From positions 1 through 5,615 of the forward strand of contig CAJODX010000073.1 of assembly GCA_905233295.1 (NCBI GenBank): 5,615 nt of DNA, read 5' to 3'. Below, one piece after another: positions 1 through 5,615 of this stretch; the first letter of the stretch is position 1, and the number at the start of each line of letters is the position of its first letter. The notes beneath the pieces were generated by a model. The model was given only the letters and a program-made list of their open reading frames with translations. It ran no database searches and was not told the DNA's origin. The position numbers and the translations under genes are program-made. This DNA comes from an uncultured Synergistales bacterium. Lineage in GTDB: Bacteria > Synergistota > Synergistia > Synergistales > Aminobacteriaceae.

Positions 1-1
1 A

Positions 2-298
2 GGAATAGCTGACGAGTGTCAGATTCAGGTTGCCTACGCAATCGGTGTCGCAGAGCCTGTATCACTCAACGTCAACACGTTCGGAACAGGAAAAATCAGC
101 GATGAAAAAATTTCAAAGCTTCTCCGCGAACATTTTGACTTCAGACCCGCAGCGATAATCCGCGACCTCGATCTGAGAAAACCGCAGTACAAAGCTCTTG
201 CAGCATACGGACATATGGGAAGAATTGATTTACCGAATTTGCCGGGCTGGGAGAAAACAGACCGCGCAGAAGCCTTAAAAAAGGCAGCCGGAATTTAA
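2..298 (+). CDS. metK: S-adenosylmethionine synthetase, C-terminal 98 residues (5' truncated by window)
   Basis: This is the end of methionine adenosyltransferase, the cytoplasmic enzyme that makes S-adenosylmethionine from methionine and ATP, releasing phosphate and pyrophosphate. The reading frame is open from base 2 and ends at TAA 296-298. The visible part opens with GIADECQIQVAYAIGVAEPV, a hallmark of the C-terminal MetK domain. It continues with the FGTGK segment, then HFDFRPAAIIRDLDLRKPQY, and the near-terminal AAYGHMGR followed by WEKTD, which matches the usual AAYGHFGR...WEKTD ending with Met in place of Phe. MetK proteins are usually about 390-400 residues, so roughly three quarters lies upstream of the window. 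It converges with galT; the two stop codons are 69 bases apart and a hairpin sits between them. Identity is by recognised family motifs and is secure; the catalytic N-terminal parts cannot be assessed here. Confidence 0.96.
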   Translation, partial: GIADECQIQVAYAIGVAEPVSLNVNTFGTGKISDEKISKLLREHFDFRPAAIIRDLDLRKPQYKALAAYGHMGRIDLPNLPGWEKTDRAEALKKAAGI

Positions 299-314
299 AA
301 AAATAAAAAATAAA

Positions 315-352
315 ACGGGAGCAGACGAAATTTTTTATTTCCACGCTCCCGT
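315..352. terminator. Compound hairpin terminator between convergent metK and galT
   Basis: An 8-bp perfect outer stem (ACGGGAGC 315-322 with GCTCCCGT 345-352) encloses a 5-bp inner stem (GAAAT 327-331 with ATTTC 337-341) closed by a T5 loop, with a small internal bulge between the two. Read on the minus strand, the stem is followed directly by a long T-rich tract (complement of 299-314), so it looks like a good intrinsic terminator for the aspartokinase-galT unit. Read on the plus strand, the T-run (360-364) begins 8 bases after the stem, so it may terminate metK less efficiently. Bidirectional use is inferred from position. Confidence 0.75.
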
Positions 353-367
353 CAAAAAATTTTTGCT

Positions 368-1870
368 TCAGTTCAAAACTTTTTCCGCAAATCTGTCAAA
401 AGCCGCAAGCCCCTGAGAATCCCTCTTGTAAACTCCGCTGTCCTTCAAGACCTGTGCGAAAACATGTCCGACTTCATCACGCAGCATTGTTTTAACTTTT
501 TCTTCATCTGTCAAACCGCTGTATTTTTCTCTGAGATTTTTATACCAGACCTCGTGAATTTCAAGCTCTGACGGGAGAGAATTTTTATTTTCGAGCCACG
601 CAGCCTGAATTTTTTCGAGTGCCGGTTTCAATCTCGCAGGCAGAACAGCAAGTCCCATAACTTCAATTAAGCCGATATTTTCTTTTTTAATGTGATGAAC
701 TTCGGCATGAGGATGGAAAATTCCAAGCGGATGTTCTTCGCTCGTTCTGTTGTTGCGCAAAACTAAATCAAGTTCAAAATTTTCTCCTCTGCGTCTTGCT
801 ATCGGTGTGATCGTGTTGTGGTCTTCGCCGTCTGAATGAGCCAGAATACCAACGCTTTCATCTGTCCATTCACGCCACGCTGAAAGAATTTTTTCCGCAA
901 GGTCAACGAGTTTTTTCGGATTTTTTGAGTTTAATCTTACCGCCGACATCGGCCATTTTATTCTTCCTGCTGTGATGTCTGAATCTTTGAGCGGATAATT
1001 TTTCTCGACAGGTGCGCCGTTCATTGCAAAAACGTAACGTCCGCCCTGATAATGATCATGTGAAAGTATCGAGCCGCCAACGATAGGCAAATCAGCATTG
1101 GAGCCGACAAAATAATGCGGGAATCTTTCAGTGAATGCGAAAAGATTTTCAAAAGTTTTGCGCGAGATTAACATCGGCACATGATTTTCATTAAGCACGA
1201 TACAGTGTTCATTATAGTAGGCGTAAGGCGAATACTGAAAATACCATGTATGTCCGCTGAAATTTAACGGAATCAATCTGATGTTCTGACGCGCCGGGTG
1301 TCCGTGATGACCGTAAAAGCCTTCATTTTCTCTGCATAAAAGGCATTTTGGATAGCCCGAAGATTTCACAGCGCGTGCCTTTGCAATGTCGCGGGGATCT
1401 TTTTCGGGTTTCGACATGTTGATGGTGATGTCGAGATCTCCGAACTCCGTTGACGTTTTCCAGCAGATATTTTTCGCTGTTCTTTCGGAACGAATATAAT
1501 TTGAAGAAACTCCGAGCGCATAAAAATAATCCGTTGCTTCAACAGGTGAAATTTTTTCGAGCGAATGAAATTTTTCGATAACATCAGAAGGTCTCGGCGT
1601 GAACACTCCCATTAATTTCGTGTCTAAAAGATCGCGTTCGGTTTCAGTGTTTTCGATTAAATTATTTTCAGCCGCCCAGTCAAGAATTTTCGAGAGTATG
1701 CTGTCGGGAGATTTTGAAAAATTTTCCTGCGCAGATAAATCTTCAAATTCAAAAAAATTAAGTCCTAATATTCCAATGAGCGAGTTTGCCGCCCATACTC
1801 TGTCTTCGGGAGTGATTAAAGAATGATGAAGAGCAAACGCAATTAAATTGTTAAGTTCATGGTTGATCAT
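368..1870 (-). CDS. galT: UDP-glucose--hexose-1-phosphate uridylyltransferase, class II GalT (500 aa)
   Basis: This cytoplasmic enzyme of the Leloir pathway swaps UMP between UDP-glucose and galactose 1-phosphate, giving UDP-galactose and glucose 1-phosphate. The length of 500 residues fits the class II GalT of Firmicutes rather than the roughly 350-residue E. coli type. An N-terminal helical part (about 1-165) precedes the catalytic part. That part contains a CxxC pair (C176, C179), the stretch GFYGHHGHPARQNIRLIPL (184-202), and SHDHYQGG (270-277). The latter has the HxHxQ pattern (H271, H273, Q275) in which the family's second His is the uridylylated nucleophile. HNTITPIARRRG (351-362) is another recognisable class II block. 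The ATG at 1870 is chosen because CTCCT at 1879-1883 reads AGGAG on the coding strand, 8 bases upstream. It begins 15 bases after the aspartokinase stop, so the two are probably cotranscribed. No galK or galE is visible. No frameshift or missing catalytic residue is seen. Confidence 0.95.
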   Translation of the reverse strand: MINHELNNLIAFALHHSLITPEDRVWAANSLIGILGLNFFEFEDLSAQENFSKSPDSILSKILDWAAENNLIENTETERDLLDTKLMGVFTPRPSDVIEKFHSLEKISPVEATDYFYALGVSSNYIRSERTAKNICWKTSTEFGDLDITINMSKPEKDPRDIAKARAVKSSGYPKCLLCRENEGFYGHHGHPARQNIRLIPLNFSGHTWYFQYSPYAYYNEHCIVLNENHVPMLISRKTFENLFAFTERFPHYFVGSNADLPIVGGSILSHDHYQGGRYVFAMNGAPVEKNYPLKDSDITAGRIKWPMSAVRLNSKNPKKLVDLAEKILSAWREWTDESVGILAHSDGEDHNTITPIARRRGENFELDLVLRNNRTSEEHPLGIFHPHAEVHHIKKENIGLIEVMGLAVLPARLKPALEKIQAAWLENKNSLPSELEIHEVWYKNLREKYSGLTDEEKVKTMLRDEVGHVFAQVLKDSGVYKRDSQGLAAFDRFAEKVLN

Positions 1871-1885
1871 AAAAAAAACTCCTTT

Positions 1886-3205
1886 TCACTCGAGAATCAT
1901 CGCTTTGTACAACGCCTTTATGCTCGTTTCAAAATCCTCATCGTGAACGCCTATGATGATGTTAAGATTGTCCGCGCCCTGATTGATCATCTGGACTTTG
2001 ACTCCGGCATCGGCAAGAGCATCGAAAATTCTAGCGAAAATTCCTTTAACTGTTCCCATTCCGTCTCCGACTATCGCAATCAGTGAAAGATCTTTTTCAA
2101 CCGTGATTTTTTCGGGCTGAATGGCATCTCTGAGTTCTTTCAGAATTTCTTCGCGTTTGAGTTCAAACATAGGATTTTTTACAACGACAGCGAAACTGTA
2201 AATTCCCGAAATATAATGCTCACATGAGATTCTGCGTTTCGAGAACACATTGAAAACTTTTTCGCCGATCCCGTAAAGTTTGTTAAGCCCGTTTTTCTGA
2301 ATGCGGATGATTTTGTAATTTCTTCGTCCTGATATACACGCGGCGATTTTTCTGACACTGTCCTTCGGAAGTTCCATCGAAATAAGCGTACCTTTGTCTT
2401 CAGGGTGCTTAATGCTGAGAATGTTCAAAGGCACTCCTGAGTCGCGCAGGAGCAACATTGCGTCCTCATACACCGCTGCAATTCCCATGTAGCTAAGCTC
2501 TATCAGCTCGGCATACGTCATGTTCCTGACTTTCGCAGGCTGTTCGACAAATGTCGGGTCGGCAATATAAATTCCTCTGTGATTCGTCCATTTTTCATAG
2601 ACACAGGCATTGACTGTACGTGCGATGAGCGCGCCTGTTGCGTCTCCGCGAGCCTGAGTCATCATAATCTGATTGCCTTCTAGATTGACATAGCCGCCGG
2701 GCACAACAGCGTTTTTATGAACAAGAAGATTTTTTGATATTGCGTTGAGCGTTTTAACTTCATCGAGAACTCTGTTTTTATTAAAAATGATTACGTCGGC
2801 AGCGTCAACGAAATCCCAGCCAAGATATGCCGCGAGAATTTTCGCGATGATATATTCGCCGCGGCTTGCAATGAAATCGCGTGGTTTTCCGAAAAGCAGA
2901 TTTTTATTTATCTCGGATATTTCAGCAGCAATGTCGAATTTTATTCCAAGTCCGCTTACAATTTCCGTGAAACGTGTCTGAATATCAGCGAGTGTATCGC
3001 TGAAATTTTCACGTGATTCATATTTTGAATGAAGAATGTAAAGTAAGTCCCGAATCTGAATTTCATCAGGCGTAATTCTCCCGGGCGCAGAGACAACCAC
3101 ATAGCTGCGTCTGGGATCTGATTTTATTATTTCCGCAGTCCTTTTAATGCGCTCAGCGTTCGCCAGTGCTGAGCTTCCGAATTTTGATACTATAACATTC
3201 TCCAT
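1886..3205 (-). CDS. Aspartate kinase, monofunctional clostridial type, with divergent catalytic motifs (439 aa)
   Basis: Aspartokinases phosphorylate aspartate with ATP, the first step toward lysine, threonine, methionine and diaminopimelate. The order is typical: an amino-acid kinase domain (about 1-275), then two ACT domains (about 300-439). Family landmarks present are the N-terminal KFG (K8), YVVVSAPG (35-42), SRGE (114-117), PGGY (169-172), YAELIELSYMG (231-241) and, in the last ACT domain, MINQGADNLNIIIGV (406-420). The length is normal. Several usually strict motifs are changed: KFGGSS/KFGGTS is KFGSSA, the R-G-G-S-D block is QARGDATG (184-191), W-T-D is WTN (206-208), and ADPR is ADPT (215-218). 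It may therefore be an active divergent enzyme, a paralogue with altered feedback, or a related kinase with another substrate. The ATG at 3205 follows AAGGAG (complement of 3213-3218) by 7 bases. It leads a unit with galT. I give no symbol because lysC/ask paralogues cannot be told apart here. Confidence 0.85.
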   Translation of the reverse strand: MENVIVSKFGSSALANAERIKRTAEIIKSDPRRSYVVVSAPGRITPDEIQIRDLLYILHSKYESRENFSDTLADIQTRFTEIVSGLGIKFDIAAEISEINKNLLFGKPRDFIASRGEYIIAKILAAYLGWDFVDAADVIIFNKNRVLDEVKTLNAISKNLLVHKNAVVPGGYVNLEGNQIMMTQARGDATGALIARTVNACVYEKWTNHRGIYIADPTFVEQPAKVRNMTYAELIELSYMGIAAVYEDAMLLLRDSGVPLNILSIKHPEDKGTLISMELPKDSVRKIAACISGRRNYKIIRIQKNGLNKLYGIGEKVFNVFSKRRISCEHYISGIYSFAVVVKNPMFELKREEILKELRDAIQPEKITVEKDLSLIAIVGDGMGTVKGIFARIFDALADAGVKVQMINQGADNLNIIIGVHDEDFETSIKALYKAMILE

Positions 3206-3277
3206 TGAAATTCTCCTTTTCTAAATTCTAAAATTTAAAAAATAATCTTTGGACTTGCTTAAAATTTTAACACGCGA

Positions 3278-3305
3278 TTCACAAATTTGCGTGCGTGTTT
3301 ATAAT
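3278..3305 (+). promoter_or_regulatory. Sigma-70-type promoter for fba
   Basis: TTCACA (3278-3283, five of six matches to TTGACA) is separated by 16 bases from a perfect TATAAT (3300-3305). Transcription would start near 3312, leaving a leader of about 33 bases that includes the ribosome binding site. Its placement also argues that the open frame upstream of 3345 is not translated. Confidence 0.7.
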
Positions 3306-3330
3306 TGTTTTGTGAAATCAAGAAATTTAA

Positions 3331-3335
3331 AGGAG
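3331..3335 (+). promoter_or_regulatory. Ribosome binding site that fixes the TTG start of fba
   Basis: AGGAG, within AAAGGAGAATC, lies 9 bases before TTG at 3345. The protein starting there begins LVTSKELL, which matches the usual MLVT-K-E/L beginning of class II aldolases. The longer open frame from 3249 would run through the promoter and lacks family-like sequence. Confidence 0.8.
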
Positions 3336-3344
3336 AATCAAAAT

Positions 3345-4196
3345 TTGCTTGTAACTTCAAAAGAATTATTATTGGACGCACTGAAAAAAAAATACGCCGT
3401 CGGAGCGTTCAACGTTGAAAATATGGAAATGGTCATTGCTGTCCTGAATGCCGCCGAAGAAGCAAAATCGCCCGTTATAATGCAGACAACCCCCGGAACG
3501 GTTAAATATGCCGAAGTCGATTTTTATTTCGCTAACATAAAGGCAGCCGCAGAACGTTCAAGCGTCCCTGTCGTATGCCACCTTGACCACGGCAGCAGCT
3601 TTGAACTCGCCGTAAAAGCCTTTCATGCAGGTTACACCTCGATTATGATTGACGGGAGCAAACTTCCTTTCGAGGAAAATGTTTCATTGACAAAATCTGT
3701 TGTCGAAGTCTGTCATGCCGGAAATATTCCTGTTGAAGCCGAACTCGGAAGACTTGGCGGCAAAGAAGATGATCTCGACAACACGAAAAGCAAAAATCCG
3801 TTCACTGATCCCGATGAAGCCGCGGAGTTTGTTGAAAAAACGAACTGCGACTCTCTTGCCGTTGCTGTCGGCACTGCGCACGGAGTTTACAAGGGAGTTC
3901 CTCAAATTAATTTTGAAGTTCTCTCAAAAATTCACGAACGCGTCAACATTCCGCTCGTTCTTCACGGAACGTCTGGCGTACCTGACGAACAGGTTACGGA
4001 CTGCATAAACCTCGGAATGTGCAAAGTCAACTACGCAACAGACCTGAGAATCGCCTACACTCACGGTGTGAAAGAATATATAAAAGGCAGTCCGGACGGT
4101 TTTGACCCGAAAAAATACGGTGCTTTCGGCATTGAAGAAGTTCAGAAATATGTTTTTCAGAAAATGCAGCTGCTGAAAAATCAAAAAAATATTTAG
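3345..4196 (+). CDS. fba: Class II (zinc-dependent) fructose-bisphosphate aldolase (283 aa)
   Basis: This cytoplasmic enzyme reversibly cleaves fructose 1,6-bisphosphate into dihydroxyacetone phosphate and glyceraldehyde 3-phosphate in glycolysis and gluconeogenesis. The whole protein is one TIM barrel of the class II ketose-bisphosphate aldolase family. Visible landmarks are KYAVGAFNVENME (16-28), CHLDHGSS (78-85) with catalytic D81 and metal ligand H82, MIDGSKLPFEEN (101-112), EAELGRLGGKEDD (131-143), GTAHGVYKGVP (177-187) with metal ligand H179, LVLHGTSG (204-211) with metal ligand H207, and the phosphate-binding KVNYATDLR (227-235). All key residues are present. TTG at 3345 is the chosen start on the basis of its ribosome binding site and family N-terminus; a longer in-frame opening from 3249 is rejected. 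The closely related tagatose-bisphosphate aldolases (GatY/KbaY) have the same motif spacing. The C-terminal FDPKKYG looks more Fba-like, but galT nearby keeps the tagatose option open. It stands alone with its own promoter. Confidence 0.92.
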   Translation: MLVTSKELLLDALKKKYAVGAFNVENMEMVIAVLNAAEEAKSPVIMQTTPGTVKYAEVDFYFANIKAAAERSSVPVVCHLDHGSSFELAVKAFHAGYTSIMIDGSKLPFEENVSLTKSVVEVCHAGNIPVEAELGRLGGKEDDLDNTKSKNPFTDPDEAAEFVEKTNCDSLAVAVGTAHGVYKGVPQINFEVLSKIHERVNIPLVLHGTSGVPDEQVTDCINLGMCKVNYATDLRIAYTHGVKEYIKGSPDGFDPKKYGAFGIEEVQKYVFQKMQLLKNQKNI

Positions 4197-4217
4197 TCTA
4201 ACTCGCAATTTAAGAAA

Positions 4218-4232
4218 ATTATACGTTATAAT
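4218..4232 (+). promoter_or_regulatory. Probable -10 element of hppA, inside an inverted repeat
   Basis: A perfect TATAAT lies at 4227-4232, with a predicted start near 4239 and a leader of about 37 bases. The -35 is poor (TCGCAA at 4203-4208 with an 18-base spacer is the best I see). The -10 is the right half of ATTATA-CGT-TATAAT, a 6-bp inverted repeat with a 3-base centre. The only other sequence between fba and hppA is AT-rich; I see no GC-rich terminator hairpin after fba, so read-through into hppA is possible. Confidence 0.5.
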
Positions 4233-4275
4233 CTTAGGCATTAAAATTCCATAGTAACAGGGAGGTAAATTTTTT

Positions 4276-5615
4276 ATGTGGCTTTTCTTAGTATTCGTAA
4301 CTCTGGTTTTCGGGGTTCTTGCCGGTCTTTACGCCTGGACGGTTTATCAGAAACTCGAAGAAACCCAGATCGGTCATCCGAGAGTTGCTGAACTTTCGGG
4401 TATCATTCACGCGGGAGCTATGGCGTTCTTGAAAAAAGAATACACGTGGCTCGCTCCGTTTGTAGGTGTTGTTGCGATTCTTCTTGTGTCGGCTCTCGGT
4501 CTTGGTGCGGCATTCGCATTCATTCTCGGTGCACTTTGCAGTGCTACGGCAGGATACATCGGAATGTATGTTGCGACAAATTCAAACGGCAGAACGACAT
4601 TCGCGGCTCTTGCAGGGATTCTTGCGGCGGAAAAAACTTCACCGGCTGTTTCAGCTTCAGCAGATAACGATGACGCTCCGGTTGAAGCTGAGATCGCAGC
4701 TCCTGCTCCTGCAAAAGGTAACGATAACTCAACGGCTGCCGGCAATGCTCTTGAAGTTGCATTCTCAGGCGGCAGTATCGTTGGAATGGTCGTTGTCGGA
4801 CTTGGCTTGATCGGACTTGCAATCGCGTATTTATTCCTCAACGATGTAACGGCTCTCACGGCTTTCGGAATGGGCGCGAGCAGCATCGCATTGTTTGCAC
4901 GTGTCGGCGGCGGAATTTACACGAAGGCTGCAGACGTAGGTGCAGACCTTGTAGGAAAAGTCGAAGCCGGTATTCCTGAAGATGACCCGAGAAACCCTGC
5001 TGTCATTGCTGACAACGTAGGCGACAACGTAGGCGATATTGCTGGAATGGGCGCGGACCTTTTCGAGAGCTATGTAAGCTCGATTCTCGCGGCAATGGCT
5101 ATCGGTGCGGTGTATTCATTCACGAAAGACGGCGCGGCTCTTGGACTTTGGGGAATAGGTTTCCCGATGTTCCTTGCGGCGTGGGGCGTTTTTGCTTCAG
5201 TTATCGGCTGCATGATGATTTCACAGAAAGCACCGTTTTCTGCTACAGTCCGTTCAATCGCCAAAAAACTTCCGGGAATGGGCGATGTTATCAAACGCAT
5301 TGAAGACGGCGATGCGGCATTTGCTCTCCGTACCGGCACATTCGTTGCAGGCGGTCTGATGATTGCTGGAACATTTGTTCTGAGCGTCCTTTTCTTCTTC
5401 TCAAATTCTATCAGTGTTTTCCTTTCAGTTACATCAGGTGTTCTTGCCGGAATCATCATCGGAATCGTAACGGAGATTTACACATCGGGCGATTACAAAT
5501 TCGTCAGAGCTGTTGCTGAATCTTCAAACACAGGCGCTGCAACCGTAATCCTTTCGGGACTTTCACTCGGAATGATGTCAACGGGTATTCCTGTTCTTTT
5601 AATCTGCCTTTCGAC
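4276..5615 (+). CDS. hppA: Membrane-bound ion-pumping pyrophosphatase, first 446 residues (3' truncated by window)
   Basis: This integral membrane enzyme couples pyrophosphate hydrolysis to outward pumping of H+ or Na+. The frame opens at ATG 4276, 10 bases after GGGAGG (4260-4265), and is still open at the window end; family members are usually about 650-800 residues with 16 membrane helices. Hydrophobic segments are visible at about 2-24, 57-76, 78-99, 168-188, 195-210, 266-281, 293-315, 355-376 and 379-400. The pyrophosphate site is intact in the part seen: GGGIYTKAADVGADLVGKVE (211-230), EDDPRNPAVIADNVGDNVGD (235-254), and the following GMGADLFESY (257-266), whose E264 corresponds to the semi-conserved helix-6 Glu linked to ion selectivity. 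An extra Ala/Pro/acidic stretch lies between helices 3 and 4 (about 115-152). The Ala/Lys position that separates K+-dependent from K+-independent enzymes is beyond the window, so class and pumped ion are unresolved. Confidence 0.95.
   Translation, partial: MWLFLVFVTLVFGVLAGLYAWTVYQKLEETQIGHPRVAELSGIIHAGAMAFLKKEYTWLAPFVGVVAILLVSALGLGAAFAFILGALCSATAGYIGMYVATNSNGRTTFAALAGILAAEKTSPAVSASADNDDAPVEAEIAAPAPAKGNDNSTAAGNALEVAFSGGSIVGMVVVGLGLIGLAIAYLFLNDVTALTAFGMGASSIALFARVGGGIYTKAADVGADLVGKVEAGIPEDDPRNPAVIADNVGDNVGDIAGMGADLFESYVSSILAAMAIGAVYSFTKDGAALGLWGIGFPMFLAAWGVFASVIGCMMISQKAPFSATVRSIAKKLPGMGDVIKRIEDGDAAFALRTGTFVAGGLMIAGTFVLSVLFFFSNSISVFLSVTSGVLAGIIIGIVTEIYTSGDYKFVRAVAESSNTGAATVILSGLSLGMMSTGIPVLLICLS

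Larger units (their letters stand above)
3206..3344. promoter_or_regulatory. Divergent intergenic region between aspartokinase and fba
   Basis: This 139-base AT-rich gap must carry the start signals of both the leftward aspartokinase-galT unit and the rightward aldolase. The fba promoter is clear and listed separately. For the leftward unit I see the ribosome binding site at 3213-3218 but no convincing -35/-10 pair; candidates such as TAGAAT (complement of 3225-3230) lie too close to the ribosome binding site. A perfect 12-base palindrome, TTAAAATTTTAA, lies at 3259-3270, just upstream of the fba -35 element, and could be an operator or simply AT-rich chance. No room exists for a typical lysine riboswitch or T-box leader, and no such fold was recognised. 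Confidence 0.5.

Noticed and set aside
141..344. Minus-strand open frame of 67 residues
   Set aside because: It lies almost wholly antisense to the recognisable metK frame and runs into the terminator hairpin; it has no ribosome binding site or family-like sequence that I recognise.
3249..3344. N-terminal extension of the aldolase from TTG 3249
   Set aside because: It would translate the -35/-10 promoter and the ribosome binding site, and the 32 residues do not resemble aldolase sequence.
3206..3344. Possible lysine riboswitch or T-box ahead of the aspartokinase
   Set aside because: The gap is only 139 bases and AT-rich, also holds the fba promoter, and shows none of the expected conserved helices or a terminator hairpin facing the aspartokinase.
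4446..4822. Overlapping open frames on both strands over the HppA insertion, some Cys- or Gln/Leu-rich
   Set aside because: They are shadows of hppA. The hppA frame runs through without a break and resumes family-like sequence on both sides of the insertion.
4407..4886. Minus-strand open frame of 159 residues, Ala/Pro-rich
   Set aside because: It is antisense to hppA, whose frame is clearly real. Its composition is what the complement of Ala/Gly/Val-rich codons gives.
5011..5034. Tandem direct repeat GACAACGTAGGC twice
   Set aside because: It encodes the conserved DNVGDNVG motif of membrane pyrophosphatases, so the repeat is explained by the protein.
5070..5459. Minus-strand open frame of 129 residues
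   Set aside because: It is antisense to the membrane helices of hppA and has no independent support.
1..5615. Mobile element, CRISPR array, tRNA or defence island
   Set aside because: No terminal inverted repeats, transposase or integrase motifs, regularly spaced repeats or tRNA-like folds were seen; nearly all sequence is accounted for by five housekeeping-type genes.

Overview
The window is an ordinary-looking, densely packed bacterial chromosome segment with five protein-coding genes, two of them cut by the window edges. Coding DNA has mixed base composition and the gaps between genes are very AT-rich. Ribosome binding sites are strong AGGAG/GGAGG types, and one gene starts with TTG. A class II (long) GalT, a clostridial-type monofunctional aspartokinase, a class II metal-dependent aldolase and a membrane-bound pyrophosphatase together suggest an anaerobic, Firmicutes-like bacterium. 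Negativicutes, Clostridia or Synergistota are all possible. This is inferred from gene families only and is weak; no rRNA or other phylogenetic marker is present.

Layout: (1) bases 2-298, plus strand, the last 98 residues of S-adenosylmethionine synthetase (metK). (2) A compound hairpin at 315-352 between two convergent genes. (3) Minus strand 3205 to 368, a two-gene unit: a divergent aspartokinase (1886-3205), followed after 15 bases by class II UDP-glucose--hexose-1-phosphate uridylyltransferase galT (368-1870). (4) A 139-base divergent intergenic region (3206-3344) with a good promoter facing right and a 12-base palindrome. (5) Plus strand class II fructose-bisphosphate aldolase (3345-4196, TTG start). 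(6) A 79-base gap with a perfect TATAAT -10 element, then the first 446 residues of an ion-pumping membrane pyrophosphatase hppA (4276 to the window end).

The genes do not form one pathway. metK and aspartokinase belong to methionine and aspartate-family metabolism, galT and fba to sugar-phosphate metabolism. hppA recovers energy from the pyrophosphate released by biosynthetic reactions, including SAM synthesis. The most unusual points are altered nucleotide- and substrate-binding motifs in the aspartokinase, its tight coupling to galT without other gal genes in view, and a low-complexity Ala/Pro/acidic insertion of about 37 residues in a cytoplasmic loop of HppA. I see no mobile element, CRISPR array, tRNA, rRNA, or defence system, and no clear evidence of an undescribed system.
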